The notes: generated from the letters alone by a model not told the origin. DNA of 64,000 nucleotides from Tragulus kanchil (GCA_022376925.1 JAIOJX010000002.1:66977001-67041000), one strand, 5' to 3'; positions 11,446-24,400 are shown, counted from the first letter of the stretch. Numbers and translations are program-made.

Positions 11446-11980
11446 GGATTACAGCCTTGTCATGGCAAAGGGGCTTGTGTAACTCAATGAAGCCATGCCA
11501 GGCAGGGTCATCCAAGATAGGCAGGTCATTAGTAGAGAGTTCTCACAAAGCATGGTCCATTGGAGGAGGGAAAGGCGAACCACTCCAGTATTTTGACACA
11601 AGATGATTCCCCCAGGTTGGAAAGTGTCTAGTATGCTATTGGGGAAGAATAGAGGACAATTACTAATAGTGCTAGAAAGAATGAAGCTGCTGAGCCAAAG
11701 TGGAAATGATGCTGTTGAGGATGTGTCTGGTCGTGAAAGTAAAGTCATAGGCTGTAAAGAACAATATTGCATAGGAACTTGGAGCATTGGGTCCGTGAAT
11801 TAAGGTGAATTGGATGTTGTCAAACAGGAGATGGCAAGAGTGAACATTCACATCTTAAGAATTAGTGAACTAAAGTGGGCGAGAATGGGCAAATTTAACA
11901 CAAATGTCAATCATATCTACTGCTGTGGGCAAGAATCTCTTAGAAGAAACAGAGTAGCCCTTATAGTTAACAAAAGTGTA

Positions 11981-12188
11981 TTAGTTGCTCGGTCATGTTT
12001 GACTCTTTGTGACCCAGTGGACTGTAGGCTGCCAGGCTCCTCTGTCCATGGATTTTTCCAAGCAAGAATATTGGAGTGGGTAGCCAGCCGTTCCCTTTTC
12101 CAGGGGATCTTCTAGACCTAGGAGTTGAACCTGGGTCTCCAGCATTAAAGGTGACTTCTCTACCATCTGTGCCACCAGGAGGACCCCC
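11981..12188 (-). mobile_element. Bov-tA SINE nested in BovB
   Basis: Antisense Bov-tA: GTTGCTCGGTCATGTTTGAC, GACTGTAGGCTGCCAGGCTC, CAAGCAAGAATATTGGAGTG, and TGTGCCACCAGGAGGACC at the antisense head. It splits the BovB endonuclease region between the VNKS segment and the block that resumes at TAGTACTTGGGTGCAGTCTC. Confidence 0.88.
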
Positions 12189-13107
12189 AGACATGTAGTA
12201 CTTGGGTGCAGTCTCAAAAAGGACAGAATGATCTCAGTTTATTTCCAAGGCAATTCATTCAACCTCACAGTAATCAGTCTATACTGCATTCACTGATGCT
12301 GAAGAAGCTGAAGCTGACTGGTTCTATGAAGACTAACAACACCTTCTAGAAATGACACCAAAAAAAGCAATGTCCTTTTCACCATAGGAGAATGTAATGC
12401 AAGAGTAGAATGTCAAGAGATACCTGGCATAACAGGCAAGTTTGGCCTTAGAGTACAAAATGAATCAGGGAAAAAGCTAACAGAGTTTTGTCAAGAGACC
12501 ACATTGGTCATAGCAAACATGCTCTTTCAATAAAACAAGAGACACTTCTTCATGTGGACATGACCAGATAGTCAATACCAAAATAAGGCTGATTATATTT
12601 TTTGTGGCTGTCAATGAAGCCATGCCAAGCAGGGTCATCCAAGATAGGCAGGTCATTAGTAGAGAGTTCTCACAAAGCATGGTCCATTGGAGGAGGGAAA
12701 GGCGAACCACTCCAGTATTTTGACACAAGATGATTCCCCCAGGTTGGAAAGTGTCTAGTATGCTATTGGGGAAGAATAGAGGACAATTACTAATAGTGCT
12801 AGAAAGAATGAAGCTGCTGAGCCAAAGTGGAAATGATGCTGTTGAGGATGTGTCTGGTCGTGAAAGTAAAGTCATAGGCTGTAAAGAACAATATTGCATA
12901 GGAACTTGGAGCATTGGGTCCGTGAATTAAGGTGAATTGGATGTTGTCAAACAGGAGATGGCAAGAGTGAACATTCACATCTTAAGAATTAGTGAACTAA
13001 AGTGGGCGAGAATGGGCAAATTTAACACAAATGTCAATCATATCTACTGCTGTGGGCAAGAATCTCTTAGAAGAAACAGAGTAGCCCTTATAGTTAACAA
13101 AAGTGTA

Positions 13108-13315
13108 TTAGTTGCTCGGTCATGTTTGACTCTTTGTGACCCAGTGGACTGTAGGCTGCCAGGCTCCTCTGTCCATGGATTTTTCCAAGCAAGAATATTG
13201 GAGTGGGTAGCCAGCCGTTCCCTTTTCCAGGGGATCTTCTAGACCTAGGAGTTGAACCTGGGTCTCCAGCATTAAAGGTGACTTCTCTACCATCTGTGCC
13301 ACCAGGAGGACCCCC
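13108..13315 (-). mobile_element. Bov-tA SINE, D4 second copy
   Basis: The copy of the SINE at 11981 carried by D4 at offset 1127. It is not an independent insertion. Confidence 0.88.
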
Positions 13316-14888
13316 AGACATGTAGTACTTGGGTGCAGTCTCAAAAAGGACAGAATGATCTCAGTTTATTTCCAAGGCAATTCATTCAACCTCACAGTAA
13401 TCAGTCTATACTGCATTCACTGATGCTGAAGAAGCTGAAGCTGACTGGTTCTATGAAGACTAACAACACCTTCTAGAAATGACACCAAAAAAAGCAATGT
13501 CCTTTTCACCATAGGAGAATGTAATGCAAGAGTAGAATGTCAAGAGATACCTGGCATAACAGGCAAGTTTGGCCTTAGAGTACAAAATGAATCAGGGAAA
13601 AAGCTAACAGAGTTTTGTCAAGAGACCACATTGGTCATAGCAAACATGCTCTTTCAATAAAACAAGAGACACTTCTTCATGTGGACATGACCAGATAGTC
13701 AATACCAAAATAAGGCTGATTATATTTTTTGTGGCTGAAGATGGGGAAGCTCACTTTGGCTCAAATCATGAGCTCCTTATTGCAAAATTCAGGCTTAAAT
13801 GGAAGAAAATAAGAAAAACCACTAGGCAATTCAGGTACAATTTAAATCAAACTCCTTATGATTATACAGTGGAATGACAAATTCAAAGAATTAGGTATGA
13901 TAGAATGTCTGAAGAACTATGGACAGAGGTTTATAACATGGTTCAGGAAACACTGACCAAAACCATCTCAAAGAAAAAGAAGGAAAGGTGGTAGTCTGAG
14001 GAGGATTTACAAATACTGAGTAAAGAAGAGAAGTGAAAGGTAAGGGAGAAAGGGAAAGATATACCCAACTGAATGCAGGGTCCTGGAGAACAGTAAGGAG
14101 AGATTTAAAAAAAAAAAAAAAGCCTTCTTAAGTGAACAGTGCAAAGAAATAGAGGAAAATAACAGAATGGGAAAGACTAGAAATCTCTTCAATAAAATTA
14201 GGGATATCATGGGAACATTTCATGCGACAATGGATATGATAGAGAACAGAGATAATAAGAACCTAAGAGAAGCAGAAGAGGTTAAGAAGAGGTGGCAAGA
14301 CTATGCAGAACTATACAGAAAAGTCTTCATAACCCAGGTAACCACAGTGGTGTGGTGTGTAAAGTCAAGTGGGAATTAGGAAGCATTACTATAAACAAAG
14401 CTAGTAGAGGTGATGAAATTTCAGCTGAGCTATTTAAAAACCTAAACAATGATGCTGTTAAAGTGCTGCACTCAATATGTCAGCAAATTCAGAAAACAGC
14501 AGTGGCCACAGAAATGGAAAAGATCAGTTTTCATTCTAATCTCAAAGAAGGTAAATGTGAAAGAATGTTCAGTCTACTGTATAATTGTGCTCATTTCCCA
14601 TGATAGTGGGGTTGTTCAAAATCTTTCAAGTTAAGCTTTAGCAGTATGTGAACCAAGAATTTCCAGATGTGCAAGATAGGTTTAGAAATAGCAGAGGAAC
14701 CAGAGATCAAACTGCCATTTGTTGGATCATAGAGAAAGCAAGGGAATTCCTGAAAAACTACTGCTTAATTGACTATACTAAACCTTTGTGTGAATCACAA
14801 CAAACTGTGGAAAATTCTTAAGATGGGAATACTAGACCACCTTACCTGCCTCCTGAGAAACCTGTAGGCAGGTCAAGAAGCAACAGTT

Positions 14889-14903
14889 AGAAGTGGGCTT
14901 GGA
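14889..14903 (+). repeat. Left target-site duplication of L1 number 1
   Basis: AGAAGTGGGCTTGGA in BovB immediately precedes the L1 5' end. Its partner AGAAGTGGGCATTGGA lies at 25634-25649, right after the L1 tail, and differs by one inserted A. The pair defines the ends of the L1 insertion. Confidence 0.85.
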
Positions 14904-15052
14904 GAAGTGGAGTTAAGATGGTGGCGTAGAAGGACGTACACTCATCTCTCCTGCAAAATCGCCTGAATTGCAACAAGTTCCTGAGAAACCATCGACAGGA
15001 GGAGGTTGGATCCAATCACAAAGAAGATACCCCACATCAAAAGAAAAAGGAG

Positions 15053-15382
15053 GGGCTTCCCCTGGTGGTCCAGTGGGTAAGGACACCGCCTTCCAGTGCA
15101 AGGGGCGCCAGTTCGATCCCTGGCCTGGGAAGATCCCACGTGCCGCAGAGCGGCTGGACTGATGTGTCCAATCGCCGAGCCGGAGCTCTGGAGCGCATGC
15201 GCCCAGAGCTGGTGCTCTGCGACACTGGAGGCCACCGCGATGGGAGGCCCACAGGGGCCAAAGAACAAAGACGAATGAAAATAGAGAAATGAAAGACCAA
15301 TAAAAGTGGCCCGCCCACTCCCCTCTCTCCCCCGCCCGACGCCTGCCCAAAATAAATAAATAAATCTTTAAAAAAAAAAGAA
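15053..15382 (+). mobile_element. Young CHR-like tRNA SINE with long 3' tail
   Basis: Sense order: head GGGCTTCCCCTGGTGGTCCA, box-B-like GCCAGTTCGATCCCTGG, GGGAAGATCCCACGTGCCGC, GGAGCTCTGG, GGTGCTCTGCGACACTGG, then the extra tail starting CCAAAGAACAAAGACGAATG. That runs into a unique-looking GC-rich piece (15300-15350, rich in CCCGCCC) and ends in AAATAAATAAATAAATC plus A's. A perfect 14-base target-site duplication, AAAAGAAAAAGGAG, lies at 15039-15052 and 15383-15396. The clean ends and GC-rich body suggest a recent insertion. Confidence 0.85.
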
Positions 15383-15396
15383 AAAAGAAAAAGGAG

Positions 15397-18376
15397 AAGC
15401 CGCAACAAGATGGGGGGGGGGGGGCGCAATCGCACTTTTAAAAGTCAAACCTCATACCCACCAGAGAGGCTAGGTGGGCCAAATAGGCAAAGCCTGTTGC
15501 AAATCAAGACCCAGGAAAGGAGCAGTGACCCCCATAAGGAACTGAACCAGACCTGCTTTAGAGGGTCCAAGTGCCCCCTTAAGCTAGAAGTGCCCTTGAG
15601 CAGTTGTCAGAAAGATGGCACTCAATTCCCTTTGAAGGAGGTTATCATTAACCCGATCATAGAACCGTGGAGTAGGACTGGAGTGCTCGGAGATCTGGGA
15701 AAGGGGAATAGCTATCCCGCAAGAGACTGAGCCAGACTCACCTCTGAGTATTGTGACGTCTCCTGCGGTGGTGGGGGTTGATGGTGGCCTGCAGCAGGGT
15801 TGGGGACACTGCGGAAGTGTTTCTCATAGAGCATGTGGGAATAAATCCTTTGTAAGAGAGAGGCAACTACCCCTACTGTAGTTTGGCTGAAGGTCAAACT
15901 ACAGGGAGGGAAGTTAGCTCCACCCAGCAACAGAGGTATTTGGACTAATGATTAAGAAACTATGAGGGCCAGCCTGGGTGGGCCTTTTACTTCTGGAATA
16001 GGCAGAAATAAACAAGCAGTAAAAGAGGCCATCATATCCACCCACTGCCAGAGGCAAGAAAAAGACTGATAATTCCTGAGTAGTCAGCAAGAGACAGAGG
16101 AACATAAACATTCACTATTTTTATGTTTTGACTGGAGCTGGATTTACTGCTGGATTTTTTTTTCCATTCTTTTTTCTTGCTTTTCTTTTCTTTTCTTTTT
16201 GTCACTCTTTTTTTCTTTATTCCTCATTCCCTCTGCTCCCCCCCCACACTTTTTTTTTCCTTCAGTGAACTATATTGAAGCTACCAATCTTATCAGTAAG
16301 ACTGACTATATTCAAGTTTACATAATTTTTTTTTCTTTTAAACCACACGTTTTATCTTGGTATATACTTCTGGTTCTACACTGGCTTCTTATGGTTCTGT
16401 GGGGGTGTTGTTTGTTTATACTGCTTTTGCTTTCTGTATATTTTTCTATATTCTTATCCCTGTTTTAATTTCTAAATTTTTTATATGTGTTATTACTTCC
16501 TCTACAAATATTTCTTTGCTTTCTCTGATGCTGTTTTCCTACAGCACTAAACTCTAATACATACAAATCTTTATCTCCCTAGATTTAACTTTGCATTACT
16601 ATTCTATATGTCTCTTCTATCCTCCCTTTCTCATTTTCCCTTTACCCACTATATTTCTTAGTCTGTTCTGTCCTCGTTGCCTTATCCCCAACTGGGACCC
16701 TGAACTAGCATTATTCTCCAATTTGTGCTCTACTTAGTTTGGTTATTAACTGGTGGATATCATTCTTGGTTTTCTCTGTTCGCCATGCTAACATATTGTA
16801 CTGTATTTTTTGTTGGAATGTTTGGGTTATGTTGTGGATGTATGTTTTTATGTTAGTTTTATGTTTATTTCCATTGTGTATATTTGTGGTGGGGTTGATG
16901 GTGGCCTGCAGCAGGGTTGGGGACACTGCGGAAGTGTTTCTCATAGAGCATGTGGGAATAAATCCTTTGTAAGAGAGAGGCAACTACCCCTACTGTAGTT
17001 TGGCTGAAGGTCAAACTACAGGGAGGGAAGTTAGCTCCACCCAGCAACAGAGGTATTTGGACTAATGATTAAGAAACTATGAGGGCCAGCCTGGGCGGAC
17101 CTTTTAGTTCTGGAATAGGCAGAAATTCACAAGCAGTAAAAGAGGCCTTCAGATCCAACCACTGCCAGAGGCAAGAAAAAGACTGGTAATTCCTGAGTAG
17201 TCAGCAAGAGACAGAGGAGCATAAACACTCACTATTTTTGCATTTTGACTGGAGCTGGATGCACTGCTGGATTTTCTTTCCATTCTTTTTTCTTGCTTTT
17301 CTTTTCTTTTCTTTTTGTCACTCTTTTTTTCTTTATTCCTCATTCCCTCTGCTCCCCCCCCACACTTTTTTTTTCCTTCAGTGAACTATATTGAAGCTAC
17401 CAATCTTATCAGTAAGACTGACTATATTCAAGTTTACATAATTTTTTTTTCTTTTAAACCACACGTTTTATCTTGGTATATACTTCTGGTTCTACACTGG
17501 CTTCTTATGGTTCTGTGGGGGTGTTGTTTGTTTATACTGCTTTTGCTTTCTGTATATTTTTCTATATTCTTATCCCTGTTTTAATTTCTAAATTTTTTAT
17601 ATGTGTTATTACTTCCTCTACAAATATTTCTTTGCTTTCTCTGATGCTGTTTTCCTACAGCACTAAACTCTAATACATACAAATCTTTATCTCCCTAGAT
17701 TTAACTTTGCATTACTATTCTATATGTCTCTTCTATCCTCCCTTTCTCATTTTCCCTTTACCCACTATATTTCTTAGTCTGTTCTGTCCTCGTTGCCTTA
17801 TCCCCAACTGGGACCCTGAACTAGCATTATTCTCCAATTTGTGCTCTACTTAGTTTGGTTATTAACTGGTGGATATCATTCTTGGTTTTCTCTGTTCGCC
17901 ATGCTAACATATTGTACTGTATTTTTTGTTGGAATGTTTGGGTTATGTTGTGGATGTATGTATATGTTAGTGTGTATAATTCAGTATGCTAGATAGTATT
18001 TGGATGATATTTTAATTGCCATTTGTCAAAGATATACTTTCTGATTCTCATTCGCGTATATATGTTTAAATATCATTTAATGCCATAACAAACCAGCTGT
18101 GAAATCTTCATTCCCTGGTTAGGCAACAAGCTCAGGGGCTTTAGGGATGGAGCACTGACCCCAAAACCCTACAATACCAGAGAGCACCTAACTCTAGAGA
18201 GCATTAAACAGCGAGAACTCCAACAAAGGCAAGCACTTGTATGCAAATCCTGACATCACCCAACCACCAGCATCACCCAGAATAAGACGCATCATACAAA
18301 CAACAAACACTGACAGAAGTAACTCAAAGTCTGGGAAAAGGAAACCTCAAACATAGTTAAAAAATTAATAATAACA
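15397..18376 (+). other. L1 number 1 5' UTR
   Basis: Non-coding leader of L1 number 1. It includes a run of about 13 G's at 15411-15423, a CT-rich zone (16140-16260) and a long T-rich zone (16300-16860). Once the D5 duplicate and the nested SINE are removed, the leader from 14904 to the ORF1 ATG is about 2.0 kb. L1 number 2 in this window has only about 0.8 kb and looks different. Open frames here (for example 16199-16468) are low-complexity and not genes. Confidence 0.65.
15773..17960. repeat. Tandem duplication D5, two copies of about 1116 bp
   Basis: The left copy is about 15773-16889 and the right copy about 16890-17960, at offset 1116-1117. Most of the unit is identical. The stretch 15985-16150 against 17100-17270 carries a cluster of substitutions (for example GGTGGGCCTTTTAC against GGCGGACCTTTTAG, and AAATAAACAAG against AAATTCACAAG). 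This pair is therefore less perfect than the others and may include sequence from another L1 copy or the other allele. Confidence 0.93.
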
Positions 18377-20056
18377 ATGAAACGGCAGAGAAATACCACA
18401 CAAGTGAAGGAACAATCTACAAATACACAAGTCCAAATAGACGAAGTGGAATTAGACAAACTTTCTGACAGCGAATTCAGAACAATGATAGTGATGATGA
18501 TCCAAAACACCAAAAACAGAATTTTAGAGAAATTGCAAGAATCAACTAACACACTGAATCAAGAAATATAAGAACTTAAAAAACAACAAACAGAGACAAG
18601 CAACTCAATTGCTGAACTTAAAAACACTGTAGAAGGAACCAAGAGCAGAGTATCTGAGACAGAATACCAGATAAATGAGCTGGAAGACAGAATGGTGGAA
18701 GTAACTGCTAAAGAAGAGAATCAAGCTCAAAAATGAAAAGAACAGAGGATAGCCTCAGAGACATCTGAAATAATATCAAACACACCAATATTTAAATTAT
18801 AGGAGTTTCAGAAGAAGAAGAAAAAAAAGAAAAGATATGAGAACATTCGTGAAGAGATTATAGTTGAAAATTTCCCCAACATGAGAAAAGAAATAGTCTA
18901 TCAAGACCAAGAAACACAAAGAGTACCTAAAACAACCCAAGCTAAGGGACCCTGAACTAGCATTATTCTCCAATTTGTGCTCTACTTATTTTATTAACTG
19001 GTGGATATCATTCTTGGTTTTCTGTTCGCCATGCTAACATATTGTACTGTATTTTTTGTTGGAATGTTTGGGTTATGTTGTGGATGTATGTATATGTTAG
19101 TGTGTATAATTCAGTATGCTAGATAGTATTTGGATGATATTTTAATTGCCATTTGTCAAAGATATACTTTCTGATTCTCATTCGCGTATATATGTTTAAA
19201 TATCATTTAATGCCATAACAAACCAGCTGTGAAATCTTCATTCCCTGGTTAGGCAACAAGCTCAGGGGCTTTAGGGATGGAGCACTGACCCCAAAACCCT
19301 ACAATACCAGAGAGCACCTAACTCTAGAGAGCATTAAACAGCGAGAACTCCAACAAAGGCAAGCACTTGTATGCAAATCCTGACATCACCCAACCACCAG
19401 CATCACCCAGAATAAGACGCATCATACAAACAACAAACACTGACAGAAGTAACTCAAAGTCTGGGAAAAGGAAACCTCAAACATAGTTAAAAAATTAATA
19501 ATAACAATGAAACGGCAGAGAAATACCACACAAGTGAAGGAACAATCTACAAATACACAAGTCCAAATAGACGAAGTGGAATTAGACAAACTTTCTGACA
19601 GCGAATTCAGAACAATGATAGTGATGATGATCCAAAACACCAAAAACAGAATTTTAGAGAAATTGCAAGAATCAACTAACACACTGAATCAAGAAATATA
19701 AGAACTTAAAAAACAACAAACAGAGACAAGCAACTCAATTGCTGAACTTAAAAACACTGTAGAAGGAACCAAGAGCAGAGTATCTGAGACAGAATACCAG
19801 ATAAATGAGCTGGAAGACAGAATGGTGGAAGTAACTGCTAAAGAAGAGAATCAAGCTCAAAAATGAAAAGAACAGAGGATAGCCTCAGAGACATCTGAAA
19901 TAATATCAAACACACCAATATTTAAATTATAGGAGTTTCAGAAGAAGAAGAAAAAAAAGAAAAGATATGAGAACATTCGTGAAGAGATTATAGTTGAAAA
20001 TTTCCCCAACATGAGAAAAGAAATAGTCTATCAAGACCAAGAAACACAAAGAGTAC
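17810..20056. repeat. Tandem duplication D6, two copies of about 1130 bp
   Basis: The left copy 17810-18945 and right copy 18946-20056 are at offset 1136 near the start and 1130 further in. Changes hug the junction: CTTAGTTTGGTTATTAAC against CTTATTTTATTAAC at the start of the right copy, and ACCTAAAACAACCC against ACCATACAGAATCAACCC at the end of the left copy. Together with D5, the GGGACCCTGAACTAGC segment appears three times (16696, 17810, 18946). Confidence 0.96.
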
Positions 20057-20411
20057 CATACAGAATCAACCCAAGAAGAAACACACCAAGACACACATTG
20101 ATGAAGCTAACACAAATTAAACACAAAGACACAATTCTCAAAGCAGCAAGGGAAAAGCAACTAGTGACATACAAGACCCATACAGCTGTTTAACAGCTGA
20201 TCTTTCAACAGAAACTCTGCAGGCCAGAAGGGAATGGCAGGACATATTTAAAGTGCTGAAACAGAATAATCTTCAACCAAGAATACTCTACCCTTCAAGA
20301 ATCTCATCCAGAATTGATGGAGAAATCAAAAGCTTTACAAAGAAGCAAAGATTAAAAGAATTTAGTCACACCAGTCCAGCCTTACAACAAGTGTTAAATG
20401 GACTTAAATAG
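19507..20411 (+). pseudogene. L1 number 1 ORF1 remnant (RNA-binding chaperone)
   Basis: ORF1p normally forms a trimeric coiled coil that coats L1 RNA. The ATG at 19507 opens a 64-codon frame ending in a stop. The next frame shows coiled-coil heptads (NSIAELKNTVEG, then INELEDRMVEVTA at about 19804). There follow a decayed RNA-recognition part (near 19925) and the C-terminal domain (KAAREKQLVTYK, about 20140; a TLQARREWQDIFK-like segment, about 20215). Several in-frame stops and an indel make it non-functional. A duplicate of the first part lies at 18377-18925 through D6. Confidence 0.8.
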
Positions 20412-20470
20412 ACAACAAGTATAAAAGAAGAAGAAGATCTATAGAACAAAGCCATCATAGCATCTAAGAA

Positions 20471-21316
20471 GATGACAATAGGATCAATTGTATCAACACT
20501 TAGTTTGAATTTAAATGGACAGCCAAAAGGCACAGACTGCCTGAATGGATACAGAAGCAAGACCCATATGTATGCTGCCTATAAGAAACTCACTTCAGAC
20601 CTAGAGACACTTATAGGCGGAAAGTGAGAGGATGGAAAAAGATATTCCATACAAATGGAAATCAAAAGAAAGCTGGAGTAGCAATCATCATATCAGACAA
20701 AATAGATCTTATAATCAAGAAGAGTATAAGAGACAAGGCAGTGCACTACATAATGATCAAGGGATCAATCCAGGAGGAAAACATAACAATTGTAAATATC
20801 TACGCACCCAACACAGGTGCACCTGAATACATGAGACAAACACTTTCAGACATAAAAGAGGAGATCGACAAAAACACAATAATAGTCGGAGACGTTAACA
20901 CTCCTCTCACACCAATGGACAGATCCTCAAAACAGAAAAGTAATAAAGAAACACAAGCCTTAAATACCACACTAGAAAAGATGGACCTCATGGATATCTT
21001 TAGGACCTTCCATCCAAAAGCAGAATACACTTTCTTCTCAAGTGTTCATGGAACATTCTCCAGGATAGACCACATCCTGAGCCACAAGTCAAACCTCAGT
21101 GAATTCCAGAAAACTGAAATTATATCAGCCATCTTCTCAGACCACAATGCAATGAGACTAGAGATCAACTACAAGAGAAAGACTGCTAAAAACACAAACA
21201 TATGGAGATTAAACAACACATACCTAAAAAACAAATTGATTACGGAGCAAATCAAAGGAGAAATAAAGAAATTTCTAGAAGAAAATGACAATGAACACAT
21301 GACAGTGCAGTTCTAA
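20471..21316 (+). pseudogene. L1 number 1 ORF2, endonuclease domain remnant
   Basis: AP-type endonuclease domain that nicks target DNA. A frame open from 20624 to 21316 (230 codons) keeps KKAGVAIIISDK, NIYAPNTGAPEY, GDVNTPLTPMD (usually GDFNT) and the catalytic-type SDHNAMRLE. Upstream, the N-terminus has a deletion near 20512, and the glutamine before the catalytic ETH is a stop (TAA, 20582-20584). At the end the frame breaks where about 20 bases are missing (near 21307) compared with L1 number 2. Confidence 0.85.
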
Positions 21317-21470
21317 GAGGGAAGTTTATAGCAATACAATCCTATCTCAAGAAACAAGAAAAATATCAAACAGATAACCTAACTCTATGCTTAAAACAGT
21401 TGGAGAAAAGAAAAATAAAACCCCAAAGCTAGCAGAAGAAGAGAAATCATAAAGATCAGAGCAGAAATAA

Positions 21471-24400
21471 ATGAGAAAGAAAGAAACAGTAGTAAAGATA
21501 AATAAAACAAAAAGCTGGTTCTTCGAAAAGGTAAACAAAATCAACAGACCGCAGGCCAGACTTATCAAGAAAAGAAGAAAGAAGACCCAGATCAACAAAA
21601 TCAAAAATAAAAAAGAAGAGATTTCAACAGATAATGCAGAAATCCAAAGGATTCTAAGAGACTATGATGAACAACTGTATGGCAAGAAGCTGGACAACCT
21701 GGAAGAAATGGACAGTTTCTTAGACAAGGTTGGTCTTCGAAGACTGAACCAGCAAGAAATAGAAGCTATGAACAACCCAATCACAAGCTCAGAAATCAAA
21801 TTTGTGATTAAAAATCTACCCCCTAAAAAAAGCCCAGGGCCAGATGGCTTCACAGGTGAATTCTACCAAACATTTAAAGAAGAACTAATACCTGTTCTTC
21901 TAAAATTCTTTCAAAAAATTGCACAGGAAGGAATACTTCCAAACACATTCTCCAAGGCCACCATCATCCTGATACCAAAAGCAGGCAAAGACAACACAAA
22001 AAAAGAAAATTATAGACCCATTTCACTGGTGAACTTGGATGCCAAAATCCTCAGCAAAATCCTAGCAAACAGAATTCAACAACAGATCAGAAAACTCATA
22101 CATCATGAGCAAGTTGGGTTAATCCCAGGCATGCAAGGATTCTTCAATATCTGCATATCAATATGATACACCATATGAACAAATTGAGAGACAAATCACA
22201 TGATAGGCTCAATAGATGCAGAAACAGCCTTCGATAAAGTGCAATGTCCATTTATGATAAAAAACTCTTCAGAAAATGGGCATAGAAGGAACCTATCTCA
22301 ACATAATAAAAGCCATATATGAAGCCCACAGCGAACATTATCCTCAATGGTGAAAAACTGAAAGCATTCCCACTAAGATCAGGAACAGGACAGGGGTGTC
22401 CACTTTCACCACTCTTAATCAACATAATCCTGGAAGTTCTAGCTACCGCAATAAGAGAAGAGAAAGAAAAGGAATCCAGATTGGAAAAGAAGTAAAACTC
22501 CTTCTATTTGCGGATGACATGATATTATACATAGAAAACTCCAAAGACATTATTAGAAAGCTATCAGACTAATCAACGAGTTCAGCAGAGTCGTGGGATA
22601 CAGAATCAATATACAGAAATCACTGGCATTCTTATACACAAACAATGAAAAATCAGAAAATGAAATCAAAGAGGCAATCCCCTTCACCATTGCATCCAAG
22701 AGAATAAAATATCTAGGAATAAGCCTGGAAATAAACAAAAGAAACCAAACAAAAAAACCCAAAGAAACAAAAGAACTATAGACAAAAAATTACAAGACAC
22801 TAATGAAAGAAATTAAAGAAGACTGAAACAGATGGAGAGATATTCCGTGTTCCTGGGTTGGAAGAATCAATATTGTGAAAATGAACATACTACCAAAAAT
22901 TTTACAGAGATTCAATGCAATCCCTACCAAATTACCAATGACATTGTTCACAGAACTAGACCAAAGAATAACACAGTTCATATGGAAACACAAAAGACCC
23001 TGAATAGCCAAAGCAATCCTGAGAAAGAAGAATAGAGCTGGAGGGATCAGTCTCCCTAACTTCAGACTATACTACAAAGCAACAATCATCAAAACAGTGT
23101 GGTACTGGCACAAAAACAGAACTATAGGCAATCAATCGAGACCCCAGAGATAAACCCATGCACCTGTGGGTTCAACAACAGATCAGAAAACTCATACATC
23201 ATGAGCAATTTTACCCCTGCAAGGATTCTTCAATATCTGCATATCAATATGATACACCATATGAACAAATTGAGAGACAAATCACATGATAGGCTCAATA
23301 GATGCAGAAACAGCCTTCGATAAAGTGCAATGTCCATTTATGATAAAAAACTCTTCAGAAAATGGGCATAGAAGGAACCTATCTCAACATAATAAAAGCC
23401 ATATATGAAGCCCACAGCGAACATTATCCTCAATGGTGAAAAACTGAAAGCATTCCCACTAAGATCAGGAACAGGACAGGGGTGTCCACTTTCACCACTC
23501 TTAATCAACATAATCCTGGAAGTTCTAGCTACCGCAATAAGAGAAGAGAAAGAAAAGGAATCCAGATTGGAAAAGAAGTAAAACTCCTTCTATTTGCGGA
23601 TGACATGATATTATACATAGAAAACTCCAAAGACATTATTAGAAAGCTATCAGACTAATCAACGAGTTCAGCAGAGTCGTGGGATACAGAATCAATATAC
23701 AGAAATCACTGGCATTCTTATACACAAACAATGAAAAATCAGAAAATGAAATCAAAGAGGCAATCCCCTTCACCATTGCATCCAAGAGAATAAAATATCT
23801 AGGAATAAGCCTGGAAATAAACAAAAGAAACCAAACAAAAAAACCCAAAGAAACAAAAGAACTATAGACAAAAAATTACAAGACACTAATGAAAGAAATT
23901 AAAGAAGACTGAAACAGATGGAGAGATATTCCGTGTTCCTGGGTTGGAAGAATCAATATTGTGAAAATGAACATACTACCAAAAATTTTACAGAGATTCA
24001 ATGCAATCCCTACCAAATTACCAATGACATTGTTCACAGAACTAGACCAAAGAATAACACAGTTCATATGGAAACACAAAAGACCCTGAATAGCCAAAGC
24101 AATCCTGAGAAAGAAGAATAGAGCTGGAGGGATCAGTCTCCCTAACTTCAGACTATACTACAAAGCAACAATCATCAAAACAGTGTGGTACTGGCACAAA
24201 AACAGAACTATAGGTCAATGGAACAAGATCGAGACCCCAGAGATAAACCCATGCACCTGTGGGTACCTTATTTTTGACAAAGGAGGCGAAACTATAAAAT
24301 GGGACAAAGACAGCCTCTTCAACAAATGGTGCCGGGAAAATTGGACAGCTACATGCAAAAAAAGTGAAATTGGATCATTTCCCTACACCATACACAAAGA

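Larger units (their letters stand above)
11484..13737. repeat. Tandem duplication D4, two copies of 1127 bp
   Basis: The left copy 11484-12610 and right copy 12611-13737 are at offset 1127. The unit runs from TCAATGAAGCCATGCCA to TTTTTTGTGGCTG. Both copies lie within BovB and include the same nested Bov-tA. The only difference I noticed is one base at the very start (CCAGGCAGG against CCAAGCAGG). Confidence 0.97.
11446..14903 (+). mobile_element. BovB (RTE) LINE, 5' two-thirds
   Basis: A ruminant RTE-type LINE encoding an apurinic endonuclease and a reverse transcriptase. It starts near GGGCTTGTGTAACTCAATGA. It keeps the endonuclease-region order: GTAAAGAACAATATTGCATA with GGAACTTGGAG, the ELKW-x-RMGKFN segment at about 11868, and CGQESLRRN at about 11928. 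After 14190 it shows the linker and N-terminal reverse transcriptase region (for example ELFKNLNNDAVKVLH, 14427-14472). Stops and frameshifts break it throughout. It contains a Bov-tA SINE and is doubled by D4. It resumes at 25634 after an L1 insertion. Corrected for inserts and duplication the two parts total about 3 kb, near full length. Confidence 0.88.

Noticed and set aside
14913..15435. Several long overlapping frames on both strands at 14.9-15.4 kb
   Set aside because: They run through the GC-rich CHR-like SINE and L1 5' UTR, which happen to lack stops. The residues are SINE-derived.
16140..17345. CT-rich tract and poly-C run as a candidate regulatory or H-DNA element
   Set aside because: It is part of the L1 5' UTR and is doubled by D5; nothing beyond composition supports a function.
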